A stretch of DNA of 64,000 nucleotides, taken from Marchantia polymorpha subsp. ruderalis (Eukaryota > Streptophyta > Marchantiopsida > Marchantiales > Marchantiaceae). The notes below the pieces were generated by a model, which was given only the letters and a program-made list of their open reading frames with translations, made no database searches and was not told the DNA's origin. Shown here piece by piece: positions 39,456-51,132 of the stretch (position 1 is the first letter of the stretch; each line of letters begins with the position of its first letter). The stretch lies in assembly GCA_037833965.1 (NCBI GenBank), contig AP031357.1:19860001-19924000 (forward strand), in the 5' to 3' direction. Position numbers and translations under genes: made by a program.

Positions 39456-40360
39456 ATCGGGTTTTCACAAATTTTGTAAATATGCCAAATTGGTATTTTG
39501 GTCTGATTATTGAGCGCCACGATAGGTCTTTTTAGTGGCAGGGGTGCTCGAGTAGTTATTTGAATTAGTATCTTCTGCATCCCGTAGCCATCACTGTAAA
39601 TTTAGGCAGCGATCGGTCTCAACCAGGTCAGCTGGGAGGATTCAGAAGAATGTCAGTTGTACTTTAAATTTAGTTGGCCACGCAATTATGATGCCGATCC
39701 ACCTTGTCCACCTGTAGTTGGAAACCATTAAATATTTGTAATGTTCCTGAGGCTCATGGTCCTGATGATTCCTGTGAACCATTTTGGTTACTCTCTCTCA
39801 GTGAGGTAAGAATCGTATGACTTCTTTTGTGTGCTGAACCAAGTCATCTTTCTCGGACGTCTTTTGTAATTTATTTCCGTGAAGAGATACGTTTTGACAG
39901 ATCTAACTTTGGTATATTCAGAAGTTGAGCTGAAGCTGCGTAATGCACGAAAAGAGAAAGATGAATTTGTGTGTTCCAATTTCATAGATCTTTTGGAGAT
40001 ATTTTGTTTTGCTATGAACGTCGAAACCGAAAGTGAATTCTTTAACTTTGACTAAAACATCTCAAAAGCCCGTTCATACAGGAGTCTGGAGACTTGGTGT
40101 AACAAGCTTGACTCTGAACTTAGGCTCTCTCCTAAGAGTTGGTAAAGATTGAATCGTGACTGTAGTAGAAACTTCATGTCTTGATTCTTTATGTAAGTAA
40201 TAGAAACAAGCGCTTTGGTTCGGTAACTCGATGAGCAGGGTACCGCTTCATCGCCGAAGTAAATTTGGGTCTACCGATATCGATCAATGCAATTCGATTT
40301 GACGCTGTCCGATCACATATCGATACTTACAAGAAGAATCGGAGCAAGGTTCTGTGTGGG
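39456..40360. other. 3' region and gene-free stretch
   Basis: The first few hundred bases are probably the SNU23 3' untranslated region. The rest contains no coding-like frame. Confidence 0.5.
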
Positions 40361-40440
40361 TACAGAGTGAAATCTCCCAACTGGGAGATTTATTCTCCCA
40401 ATATTGACAAACAGTAGCGCAGAGTTTTAAGTCACTATTG
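40361..40440. mobile_element. Isolated pogo-like transposon end
   Basis: TACAGAGTGAAATCTCCCAA begins at 40361 and resembles the TACAGAGTTAAACCTCCCAA end of the element at 8384. An internal CTCCCAATATTGACA and a later TCACTATTGGGAG near 40432 repeat its subterminal pattern. I found no matching right end within the next kilobase, so this is a truncated or diverged copy. Confidence 0.5.
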
Positions 40441-41215
40441 GGAGTTGTAATTCAAACATTTAGGAGATCATCTCGAAGCATTCTTATTGCAAGTTTAGGG
40501 AACCATTTGGTTGATAGTATATATGAATATTTGAATTCTATATTTGGATTCAAAGATAAAATTATCTTTATTAGGTGGAAATTTATGTTGTCAAGATAAA
40601 ATAGAATTATAATTTACAAAAAATATAGATTTTGAGATTTTATATTTGAATTCCAATATCGGATTGTCTTTATTGAATGCAAATTCAATTAGTCAAAGTA
40701 AAACAAAATTGTAAATTGTGGAAAGTGAACAAGGAGATTTGAAATATCCAAGGTCAAATAAAATTATAAATTGTGAAAAGTGACCAAATAGAATTGAGAT
40801 CTCTAAGATCTATCATGATAAATTGTGGGCAAGTAGAATCAAAAGAAATCAATAAAATGATTTGTGTAAAATGTTTGAAACAACAAAATAAAAATACCAT
40901 AAGAGGAAATAGAGTGCACTAGTTGTATGATTGAATTATGTGAACACATACATATTAATGAATCGAGATTAAAGATTTACAATTTTTGATTTTTGTCACG
41001 TTTCTTCAAGAGCAGGTGTGGAAGAAGAAAGAAAGAGCGAGTGCAAGGAAGGGGGAGTCAAAGCTAGGTATGTGGTGTGATTCCACACCATGTTAGAGGT
41101 GAAATTAAAGATTAAGAATTCGGTTGGAGTAAAAACGGTAAAGAATCAAATTTGATTTTTTTAAAAAAAATTACAATAAAAACTCTCAGTATTGGTTAAT
41201 ATCATGTCATTTTAC
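40441..41215. other. AT-rich gene-free stretch
   Basis: AT-rich DNA without coding-like frames, possibly the interior of the pogo-like copy whose left end lies at 40361. Confidence 0.4.
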
Positions 41216-41475
41216 CAATAGTGGCGATACTATTTTTATTGGATAGATTTACAAATCAAAATCAAATGGTTATTGAATTCTATATCATTAATAAGATACG
41301 ATTTTTATTAGATAGATTTACAATAGTGACGACACTATTTTTATTGGATAGATTTACAAATCAAAATCTAATGGTTATTGAATTCTATGTCATTAATAAG
41401 ATACGATTTTTATTGGATAGATTTACACGTTAAATTCTAATGGTTATTAATTTTATATCATTAATAAGAGTTGAC
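41216..41475. repeat. Tandem repeat, about 2.5 copies of 105 bp
   Basis: CAATAGTGGCGATACTATTT (41216) recurs as a near copy at about 41321, and each unit carries two TTTTTATTGGATAGATTTAC-like half-units. One plus-strand frame stays open across it and gives FLLDRFT four times, but the repeat length makes this automatic and the composition is not gene-like. The units contain the CAATAGTG motif of the pogo-like ends. Confidence 0.75.
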
Positions 41476-42451
41476 ACTATTCGGATAGTTTCATGTGTGT
41501 TCAATGTGCTAACGTAGAAACACTTCGCTGTTTGCGGTGTGGACAACAAGCTAAATCGGGATAACATTATCTTATAAGCTCGTAGTATTCATCACAAATG
41601 ACGGCTGGAAATTAAACGGTTCAAATTAAAGATGTCATGTTAGAGTAGAGCAAATAAGTATTAGCAATTTACAACGTTATATTCATTTCAAGTAATTTTT
41701 TGGTAGATATTCTACTTCATATGTAACTAGTTTAAGTTTATTACTTGGATAATTTAACTTGAAATCTTTGGAAATATTGACCTTTTAATAACTATGGAAC
41801 ACTAATAATTACTTTAGACAATTCTAATGTTTAATATTCCAAATTCATCTTAACCGTAATATAGTTCCTTAGGCATAGATAGTACTCTCTATGTAGGGCG
41901 GATTCCGTATGTTTTGTATCTCAACAAAATAAGGATAATTCTCAAATCAAAATACAGAATATACGGAACTTGACAGAAATCTCTCATGTTTTCGGCCAGA
42001 TTTGACGGCAGTGTATTACATTGTTGTCAAATTCGAAGGTGTATTGCAATGTAATATACCTTCTATAGATTGATGGGTGTTATTCTTGATGTGTAAATAT
42101 ACTTTTGCCATTTCAACACTGAAAAATCACTTTCCACAACGTTGAAATGTTCAAAAATGATCAAACTAATCCTAAAAAAACTCCATGAGTTGAAGAAATC
42201 TATTCTCAATACTTGGAATCAGACTATTTAGTCAACAGATTTGACTTCGTAATGTTCTCGATTAAAAAAATAGAAGCTATTTGTGTTCTTTCACTATCTC
42301 ATATATGTACTTTTGTTCTCAAGAAAGTTTGAGACGATCTTGATATTTTAAAACTAGTTGAATAATTTTTGGTGTTTTCAAATCTACAAATTATCGAAGT
42401 AAACAAAGAGACAAAATACTAGAACTTGCCTGGTTGAACTCATCAAGTGTT
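41476..42451. other. AT-rich gene-free stretch
   Basis: No coding-like frame or recognisable repeat is seen here. Confidence 0.5.
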
Positions 42452-42627
42452 ACCTCAAAGTTTTAGCTGAAAAACTTCACTAGTTTCTCTAGTAAAGCCA
42501 CTGAGATCAACTAAAAAATTGTCACAAAAGGTCACCACAAAGCTTTAGCTGAGTATTTTCTTTAGTTTCTCTAGTAAAGTAATCTAGATCAACAAAAATA
42601 TTGTCACAAACGGCCACCGCGCAGTTT
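42452..42627. repeat. Tandem duplication, about 82 bp
   Basis: Two copies, and the start of a third, of a unit containing AAAG.TTTAGCTGA, then TAGTTTCTCTAGTAAAG, then AGATCAAC and ATTGTCACAAA. They begin at about 42452, 42535 and 42617. Confidence 0.75.
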
Positions 42628-43070
42628 TAGTTTGTGAGCCGAACCTTCCCACCCTTCAGCGTTTGTAGTCCAGGTGGGGGTTCGAGCTCCCATAATCTAA
42701 CTTCTCTGATCTCAACCATGTGGTCAAAGTGTATTCAAGACAATGAGATCATAAACACTTGCTCTTTCACAGACAAATTATCCAGAACTGAAAATAATAA
42801 CTTGCTGTCTGCTATTTCCACAAGAGCAGCAGACAAGCTCTTTGTTACATAAAGATCTAACCCAACTCTGGGTGACTTCCTCAATACCACAGCCGCTGTG
42901 GTCTATCATAGCTCCGAGTCCCACTCCCAATTCCTACTCAGATTTCAGTGTCAATTTCTCAGCTTCCACCTTCATACCCCAACAGATTCCTCTCTCCGAT
43001 TCAACTCTCCCTTTTCAGTTTCAAATTCGGATCCCGACTGTCAGATTTCAGTCTTAGATTTCACTTCACT

Positions 43071-43270
43071 CTCAGCTCCCACTCACAGATTTTACACTTC
43101 GATCTCAGCTCCAACTCACAGATTTTTACACTTAGATCTCAGATCCCACTCACAGATTTTACACTTCCATCTCAGATCCCACTCACAAATTTTACACTTC
43201 AATCTCAGATCCCACTCACAGATTTGACACTTCAATCTCAGATCCCACTCACAGATTTGACACTTCAATC
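43071..43270. repeat. 33-bp tandem array, 6 copies
   Basis: Six head-to-tail units begin CTCAGATCCCACTCACAGAT and continue TTTACACTTCAAT, with one 34-bp unit. Because 33 is a multiple of 3, frames stay open on both strands and give 11-residue peptide repeats (for example LRLKC.ICEWD on the minus strand). No flanking gene supports translation. Confidence 0.9.
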
Positions 43271-43439
43271 TCAGATCCCAATTTAATTTCACTCTCAGAT
43301 ACGACTCTCCACCCACAAGAGTTTGCTTCCTCCTACTTCGAACTCTCCACACTCCCCTCATAATTCTCACCACTTCCCTGCGAAAATCACTCACATCCAC
43401 ACTCTATTCCCCCTACCAATCCCACCAGCGTCTCCACAC

Positions 43440-44320
43440 AATGGCACACCACACGATCCCAGCTCGCAGGCCGAATAATCCTCTCCAACGTCCAAGGGCC
43501 GAGTTGCCCGCAGGCCGCTTGAATGCCGTTCCCGCGATGATGGGCAACGGCCTGGTTCCCATGTGCGACTTTATGCCCCGCCGTCCTATTTCCCACGCTT
43601 GACTTCACGCCGCAGCCACTGCCACACCTGTACAGTCTTTATTCATGACCACGTCAACATCCGCCGTCCGAAATCTTCTTCCGCGCACCGCCGAAGGCAT
43701 CCCCCCGCCGAAGACACTCTTCCTCACCTTTGCATGTCTATAACAATCACCTCCGACGCTCATAACTCACAGATCCCTGCTTCGTTTGAAACGTTCTTGG
43801 GCTCGTTGAAACGAGCGTGTTAAGCTCTTTCCAACGAGCTCCTAACTAAGTCAAACCGTTAAGAATTGAAAAAGTTATCACTGTTTTACTCTTCCGCCGA
43901 AGGTGTTTGCCTATGCACAGGCTTCCTACTCGCAACTCGCCTACTCGCAACCCGCCTACGCGCAGCTCCCCTATGCGCAGGCCGCCTATGCGCAGGCTTC
44001 CTACTCGCAACTCCTTGGGCCGAAGGAACTTCAATCTGTTATCGCCGAAGGCCTTTCGCCTAACCATGTCAGCCGCTTTCGACGCTCATAACTCAGTGAG
44101 GCCTTATTCGTTTCAAAAGTTATTGGTCTCGTTGAAACGAGCGTTGCGAGATCTTTCCAACAAGACACTAACTGAGTCAAGGCGTCACATATTGAAAACG
44201 TTATAAGGGTTTCACTGTTTCGCCGAAGGCCTTTCCCCGAAGGGACTTCACCGAAGTCACTTCGCCGAAGACCTTGCCCCGAAGGCCCCCTTCCGCACCT
44301 TTTGCCCCCTAAACATCACA
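43440..44320 (+). repeat. Diverged LTR-like sequence related to 55500-55870 (opposite orientation)
   Basis: A module beginning CGACGCTCATAACT, continuing with CTCGTTGAAACGAGCGT and a GAGATCTTT or AAGCTCTTT segment, occurs at 43754 and again at 44080, a direct duplication of about 326 bp. The reverse complement of 55740-55860 carries the same module in the same order. Both regions continue into a TTATNA.GGTTTTC-type segment and then CGCCGAAGG-rich DNA. I infer a relic of the same element family as the segment at 55030, lying in the other orientation. Confidence 0.55.
43911..44015. repeat. 15-bp minisatellite, 7 copies
   Basis: Seven units of 15 bp of the form CTAYKCGCARSYYSC (for example CTACTCGCAACTCGC). 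The array lies in the spacer between the two copies of the CGACGCTCATAACT module. In one plus frame it reads as a YAQxx/YSQxx pentapeptide repeat and on the minus strand as LRVGx/LRIGx. Confidence 0.9.
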
Positions 44321-47300
44321 CCAACTCCTAATCTTGCCAAAAATTTCAGAAAAACCCCAAGCATAATTTTGCAAGAGCTTAAATCCAAAATTTTAACTCT
44401 CATAAGGGTAAAAAGACATGTGAGCACAGTTTTGTGCTCACATATTTAATAACTCTGTTAGTTCCTCTAGTATTGTCTCTGAGATGAATAAAGACATTTT
44501 TGTGTGTGGACGAATAAATTTTAATACATGGCTGTTGGACTTCATCAAGGGTCAAGCTAGTTACGGATTGAAGTGAAGAGTCAGGTCGCCATTGCAAGTG
44601 CATTGGAAACTTGGGGAGATCAAATAACTATTTTAGGTGAAATTAGATAGTTTGTCAATGGTAAAAATTCTCTTCGACCCTTGGAGAGAGGGGCCAGTAG
44701 CGCTTTTGCCTTGGCTTTTTGAAGGGCCTTTTAATATGCTATATAGATTAATGTTTCAGAGTTTAAAAGAGAAGTAACCTCAAGGTATTGTGTGCTTAGA
44801 GCCGAGAGGTAGTGCGCCATTATTTTACTCATTGTAGATGAGAAATAAGTTTGTGGTTTTTTACTCGTGTGCTGGGATATAGTATTCTGGGGACCAGCTT
44901 CCATTGAGTATTTTTGTTTGATCTCGGACTTTCATTATAGTGTATTTGTAAAACGTAGAGTAGGAGATAGAGAGTGGTACTTGGTGTCTGAATTGATGAA
45001 ATCTAGGTGGGAGGTAGCACATTCAGGAGACACCTTGGTGACAACAAGATGTTACTCATCGAGAGTTGAGAGGAGTGAAGGTAGAAGGAACTGACAGTTC
45101 TTAAGTAGATTTGCCCTTCAAATGACGAAATTAAATATATCAAAGGTTAGTTCCAGTATAACATGTTTTCAGTGCTTTCTTTCCTCAGGAGCATACTTCT
45201 AGTGAATCCGGTTATAGGATCAAATAATTATCATCAGATAGAGTATTATTGGTGTTGATACCTTAAAACAAGTTATTGACATCTAGCCGCTATGGAGTAG
45301 CCCAAAACATATACTTCATGTCCCAAGTGATATCGCACTAGCCATGATCGCAGCTGGACCATGTAAGAGATCCCACAACCATCTCTCTTACTCGCGTTCG
45401 GGTAAAAGGCAACCACTACGGTGCTCTGAGGCGAAATATTACCTCAGATGCATCTCCTATTTTTTTCACATCCACATGTTCCTCGACAATGTGCCCATGT
45501 TCAGAAAGTTGTTCTTCCGGATTCTTATTCACATATAATGTTGATATAAATATAAAGAAATTGAAATTGAAATATGGAAAATCATAATTCAATAACGGCA
45601 CAAATTGATAGCTGAACAAGACTTCTTGAAGCAAAAAGACATCATTTACTTCTAATAAGAAATAAAAAAGGAGCGAGCAATAAAATCAGTTCCTATCGCT
45701 GTGGAGTTCATATCTTCTCGTATTCGTGATTAATCAGTTTTGAAACTAGGAATCTTTGCAGCGCTGCTGTCGCTGTTCATGTTCATCAGTTCAAGGATGA
45801 ATAGGCAACAGAGGTCAGAGTGGTGCTGTGACAATTCTGCTATACACAGTTTCAATCCGGTCAATTGGACATATGAGATAGAAAACTATTTGAATGGTGA
45901 AACGCGAACGGACCATTCGACTTTATGGGCTGATTGGCCCCGCCGCTGAGACAAGACAATGTCTCGATATCCAAGACCTATACGGTAGAACAATACGATC
46001 GAGAGCTAGGCTCCTTAATTGCCAGGCTGGACTGCCAGATCCAAAAATTCTAAGATAAAGTTCTAAGATCACTTTTCTCTTAAACAGTCGTCTTCTGGGA
46101 AGAAGAAGCACATTCTCTTACTGACTACTCCCATCGGCTTGACAACATTCAAATTTAAGTCACCTAGTAAAACAAAGATTATTTGAAACCCACAGGATCC
46201 CTAAAAGGAACGCGAAAAACCTTGAGTCGTCAATATTTGAAAACGCAAAGTTGGGACTAAGCGAAATGAGCTGCCCACTCTTTACTATATAGCTTTAGAA
46301 GAAAACTTTCAAAAGTAAAATGCACGTGTAGTTGTAGTACGTGAGTACTACAATTGTAGTACAATTTGAAAGTATGTAGAACACTCAACTCTAGAACAAC
46401 ACGTAGAACAAATTTGTAGTACAACTTGGAATTACGTACTACATTCAACTCTAGTTACATGTAACACACATAACATCCATATTATTTAAGGGTTTTCCTC
46501 CTATCTTATATTCACACAAAACACTAATTACATTGTAGTTTCAAGACTCACATAGGACACCAAGGTGTATTGTGGTTCACCCCAAAGTACTACGTCCACG
46601 GAAAATACCATCGTGAGATTGTATTGAACTTTTTGTTGGTAATACACACCCTGAGTATATGTACCCAACACTAGCAACCAACCTAGCTATAAATAGTTCA
46701 AACCTGAGATTATTTCTTAATTGGAGTTAACCTCAACAAAATTAAGTTCAAAAATTAAATTAATATTTGAAAAAAAATTATTTTTTTCTTTTTTATTCTT
46801 GAAATATAATAATACATATTATGAATTGATAATTATGTACTTGATCATTTATTCATTACACAACTTGATTAAAGTATTTGGAAAATTAAACTAGATTTCA
46901 TTCTCTAGATAAATGATTAAATTTTTTTTAGATTCTTAAATTTTCTTTACATATTTTGTATTTTAAAACTTAGCAGACTGAAGATTATTTTATGAAATTT
47001 TTATATTTGATTGTAATCTAGTTAGTATAATTGGACTTCATTAATTCATGTATGATTAGATATTATGATCGATTCACATGCTAATATATATCCAGAATAG
47101 ATTTTTTTTTTTGCATTTGAAAGAAACTCTTTTTTTTTTCAAAAATAAGTATTGTATATATAAAAGATATGGTTGAATTGAGCGTGGAAGAATATGGAAT
47201 GCAAGATTCAAGGAAAGAATAAGCCAGTTTGAAAGAAATTTAATGATTTCAATCTACAAAGAATGATTTATGACCAGACTTTTTTTTAATGTGAAAATCA

Positions 47301-47459
47301 AATCTTATTTTTTATTGTAGTTATTAGATACAAAAGCATATGGAAGTAGTCAACTAAGTGAATATATATTATTATATTATATATATATTATTAATATATA
47401 TTATATACATATGAATCGTAGCCAACTAAGTGAGAGTATTAAAGAAGGACAGAATGGAG
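44321..47459. other. Gene-free stretch with short palindromes
   Basis: No supported gene. TGTGAGCAC (44419-44427) and its exact complement (44434-44442) form a hairpin. Around 46330-46440 short TGTAGTAC/GTACTACA palindromes recur within AT-rich DNA, and alternating TA runs lie near 47370-47410. Confidence 0.55.
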
Positions 47460-48330
47460 GGACGGATAGACAGTAAGTAGCGGCCGACTTTGCTTACATT
47501 AGGACTAGACAACTGGACCATAGCCCCTCCGACTATCGTACAATACCTTCGTCGTATCATACCACATCCCCTCGGACTCTCGTACACTGACCTTCGCGTA
47601 CGATGCCATAGATACGAGGACGATGCAAAGGCAACCGTGCAGTAGTCCCCCGTACTATACCCACGCGTAAGAGCTACGAATTAAAGCAAACCGGGTAAGT
47701 TAGCTTGACCGGGACTGTAGCCCCTTGAACTCTCCTGCGATACCCTCTCGTAATAGGTGCGACGTACGAGTTGTGAAGTACGATGACCGTATCTGGAATA
47801 TCCTTACCTCGTACAATACATAAGAGGTAAGAAGTGATTGAGGTAAGAAGTGCGAGCAAGAGATACGAGGTACGAAGACGAGGCAATGGCAAGCCGACCG
47901 TAGCACCTTGGACACTCATACAGTACGCACGCGTAAGAGCTGCGAGGCTAAGGCAACCGGGTAAGTTAGCGGTTGGAGAGGAACGCAATGCTCGCATGAA
48001 GGAAAGAAAGAAGGAGAGATGGACAAAAAGTAGCGGCCGAGTTAGGTAACATCAGGACGAGACAACCAGACCGTAGCTCATCTGACTCTCGTACAATACG
48101 ACGTACGAGGTAAGAAGTGCGAGGACGAGGCAAAGGGAGCCCGAGTGTATCCACTTGGACTCTGAACAATACCCTCCCGTACGAGGACGAGGAGAAGGCA
48201 ACCGGGTAAGTTAGCAGTTGGAGTGCAGCGCCGAAATTTGTAGTCTCGAGTGACCAGATGATCTAATTTACTAAGCCCGTGTAAGTGAGCTCATGAAGGA
48301 AGCAAAGGAGGGAGGGAGGGACCATAAGTA
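47460..48330. repeat. Degenerate GTACGAG-rich repeat block
   Basis: Recurring phrases are ACCGGGTAAGTTAG (near 47688, 47960, 48200), AGTAGCGGCCGA (47477, 48027), CTCGTACAATAC and TACGAGGTACGA. A preceding purine-rich GGAGGGA-type segment also recurs near 47455, 47995 and 48295. The block is GC-richer than its flanks and has no motif-bearing frame. Spacing is irregular, so it is a scrambled rather than clean tandem array. Confidence 0.75.
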
Positions 48331-48354
48331 GTCATTCCTTCCGTGACAGATGCC

Positions 48355-48780
48355 CAGGCATGGATATAATAGTCTCCCGCCTAAATTACCTAATTTAGTC
48401 TCCTCAAAAAACTTACTTTAGTTTATTCAAAAACATTAATTTAGACGAATTTAGTCTCCTTACAAAGTTCATTTAGGCTAATTTGGTACACTAAAAAGGT
48501 AATTTAGATCAATTTAATTTCTAAAAAATTAAATTTAGGCTAATTTAGTTTACTAATTTTTTTTTCAGAGTAAAAATTTTTCAAATTTTTTTTCTAAAAA
48601 ATTACATTAATGTATAATTTTTTTTAAAAAAATCCATCAATTCTATGTACGTGTCCACTCTCCATTGCTTATAACATGTACACGCCAAATCGTAACTCCC
48701 TTAATTTAGTCGCCTAATCACCATCAAGTTTAGGTAATTTAGGCGACTGTATATACGGTCGCCTAATACAACCATGCCTG
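48355..48780. mobile_element. hAT-type MITE, 426 bp
   Basis: The ends CAGGCATGG (48355-48363) and CCATGCCTG (48772-48780) are perfect inverted repeats. Inner inverted similarity (CGCCTAAATTACCTAA left, TTAGGTAATTTAGGCG right) follows, offset by an extra GCGAC-TATATA segment on the right. The flanks CAGATGCC (48347-48354) and CAGATGTC (48781-48788) match at 7 of 8 positions, the target duplication length of hAT elements. The interior is AT-rich and carries many TAATTTAG or ATTTAGGC words and no transposase. Confidence 0.75.
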
Positions 48781-48826
48781 CAGATGTCCATTCTCTTTTC
48801 CGACCCTTGGTATGTGGTTCCACAAG

Positions 48827-48915
48827 TTCACAATAGTGAACTTAGTGCAAAACAGCTTGAAAGTGGAACTTATGAAATGCCACATTTCATAAGTTCGATT
48901 GTTAGAACTTATGAA
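48827..48915. repeat. Cluster of palindromes around GAACTTATGAAAT
   Basis: AAGTTCAC/GTGAACTT form one palindrome at about 48829-48846. GAACTTATGAAATG (48866-48879) and its exact complement (48883-48896) form a 14-bp stem with a 3-nt loop, and a third direct copy begins at about 48906. Possibly part of another small foldback element. Confidence 0.7.
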
Positions 48916-49239
48916 ATCATATAATCATTGTCCCCATCCATATAAATGATGATCTTCACCCACCTTGGTTTCTAAGACACTCTGCTGTTGTTGTGGATAG
49001 ATATCTGACTAGACGGATGATGAGATCTACTACGAAAGGATTGAGCCCAAACGGTCGGTGACAGCTTCGGGCAGTTTTTTTCAGCATGTCAACAGAATAA
49101 TAACAGTAAAATGGAAAATTTCATTGATAGAATACTGAAAGTTATTCATCTTCAGAAAAATAAGTACAAATTTAATTCCAACTAACAATTTTTGAAAATA
49201 TAAGTTGATTGTTGGTATTTGAAAATAAAAGTTGATAGT

Positions 49240-49515
49240 TGCTATTTGCCTCGCCTTCGTACCTCTTACCTCCTACCGCGTATTGTAGGGGAGTCCGAGG
49301 GGCTATACCGTTGCCCTTTCCTCGTGCGCGTACCTCGTACGAGAGGGTATTGTACGAGAGTCCGAGTCAGCTAACCTACCCGCTTGTCTTACCCTCGTTT
49401 CTTGTGCTCGTACTATACGAGAGTACGAGGGGTCGTCCTCTTTTTTCTAGCCTTGTACCTCGTACGCGATGGTATTGTACGAGAGTCCGAGGAGCTACGA
49501 GGAAATGTAGTCTGA
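49240..49515. repeat. GTACGAG-rich repeat, inverted copy
   Basis: Reverse-complement relatives of the 47460-48330 block: GTATTGTACGAGAGTCCGAG occurs here near 49346 and 49471, and GTTAGCTGACTCGGACTC on the minus strand aligns with the GTTAGC...CTTGGACTC segment there. The two blocks flank the hAT MITE and the palindrome cluster in opposite orientation. Confidence 0.7.
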
Positions 49516-51059
49516 GAGAGCGTAGTTTCTCGAACTCCATTTTTTTTCAAATGAAAATGTATTCAAATGTCTCACATAATTTGAAATGCCTTGAAGCAGA
49601 TTGCAGAGGAAGTCATGATGTTCTCTTGTGATATGTCACTTACAAATTTCTTCAAATTGAGTCAAAATTCGATATAACTAATTTATTAGATTTCCTTGAT
49701 CAAGTTCACAATCCAGATCTAGGAATTCGTAGTGAGTTTCATGCAATCAAGAACTACATATATGTATATACATGCTAAAAGATTGATATTAATTTTAACA
49801 TGTATATTTTGAACTTTCTTTTTCCTCCATTTATGATAGTCGTCATGCGCTCGGAAAGATTTCTGACTCAAATCCAGTAATTAGTTGAAGAGAAATTTTG
49901 GCTCAATATGTTCAATTCTTGTTAAAGGTTTCAATCAGACTAGAATTGTTTAATTAACATCTTTTCAGTTTTTTACATATGTAGGTGAAAATAATGCTCT
50001 TGCACTCAAGATTGGTATGTGCATTCAGTTCAAATTTATGTTCAACTTAGCTATAATAAAACGGAATTCACTAAAAGAAAGCACTTGGAAAAATATTAAA
50101 TGTCATATTTAAAAGTATAAAGAGTCATTTTTCGATGCAACAATATTCCTCTCTTGGAAATCTTTAAAATGATATATATATATATATAGAGCATATTATT
50201 AGATCATGATGCCTAAACAAACATGAATTTATGAAGTATATTCATAGACTAGAATCAAATATATGAATTTGATAAAATAATTTTGAGGCTTATAAGTTTG
50301 AAAATAAGTAGAAGACATGTAAAAGAAATTAGAAAATTTAGATATTTTATCTAAAAAATAGAATCGAATTTTTTTGAAAATATTTCAATCACGATATGTT
50401 ATGATTGATCATCCAATCAAAAAACGTTTTTTGACTAGATAGGAGTATTATCATATATCATAAATCATAATTCAAAAGATTCTTTCTTAAACATTAATTT
50501 TAGAGTTGAACTCAAATTAGTTTTATGTTTAGATAGTAAAATAGTTTTAAAACAGCAGATCCATTGAAATATGCAATGATGTCAAAAATGTAAAACATAG
50601 AAGTATTTTAAGATTGAAATTTTTTAACCTGCAAAACTATCTTTAAAATTAAATTAATTTCTTTGATTAAATTATATATTTATAAATTTTAGTGCTTTTT
50701 TTCATTTGGAATTTTTTATTTCTGCCATTACTTACATAAATAATCAATGAAGATTATTTAATAATTCATCAAATTTAAATTTTGTCTTGTATTGGGATTT
50801 CCATATCAAAAAAAAAAAATCAAAAAGAGAAAAATGAAATAAATCTTGAAGATACTTCTCAGTATTTCATTCTTGCCTTCATCCCTGAGCATGCAAGCAA
50901 GGAAGAACAAAAGAATCAAGAAGAGATGCATGTGGAGTTGATGTATTAGAAAAATTGGGTGAAACTTCAAGGTTTGTTTGCATTCAGATTCAATGCCAAG
51001 ATGGAAAAACAATTTCACTTACTGCTGTTTTTTTTCACGCTTCTAGGTGAGATTGGATC
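49516..51059. other. AT-rich gene-free stretch
   Basis: AT-rich, with an (AT)n tract near 50172-50187. No coding-like frame is seen. Confidence 0.6.
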
Positions 51060-51132
51060 CAATTGAGGCATCCAATATTTCCACAGTGTATACGATTTCA
51101 TATACACTGAAAATATTGGATGCCTCAAATTG
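51060..51132. repeat. Near-perfect 34-bp hairpin
   Basis: The left arm (51060-51093, CAATTGAGGCATCCAATATT then TCCACAGTGTATAC) pairs with the right arm (51101-51132) over nearly its whole length, with one single-base and one 2-base bulge and a 7-nt loop. The fold is symmetrical like a microRNA precursor, but short foldback DNA elements look the same. No transcript evidence is available from sequence. Confidence 0.7.

Noticed and set aside
42655..42680. GGGGGTTCGAGCTCCC, resembling a tRNA T-arm
   Set aside because: No matching acceptor, D-arm or anticodon arm lies upstream at tRNA spacing; at best a tRNA-derived SINE relic, which I cannot show.
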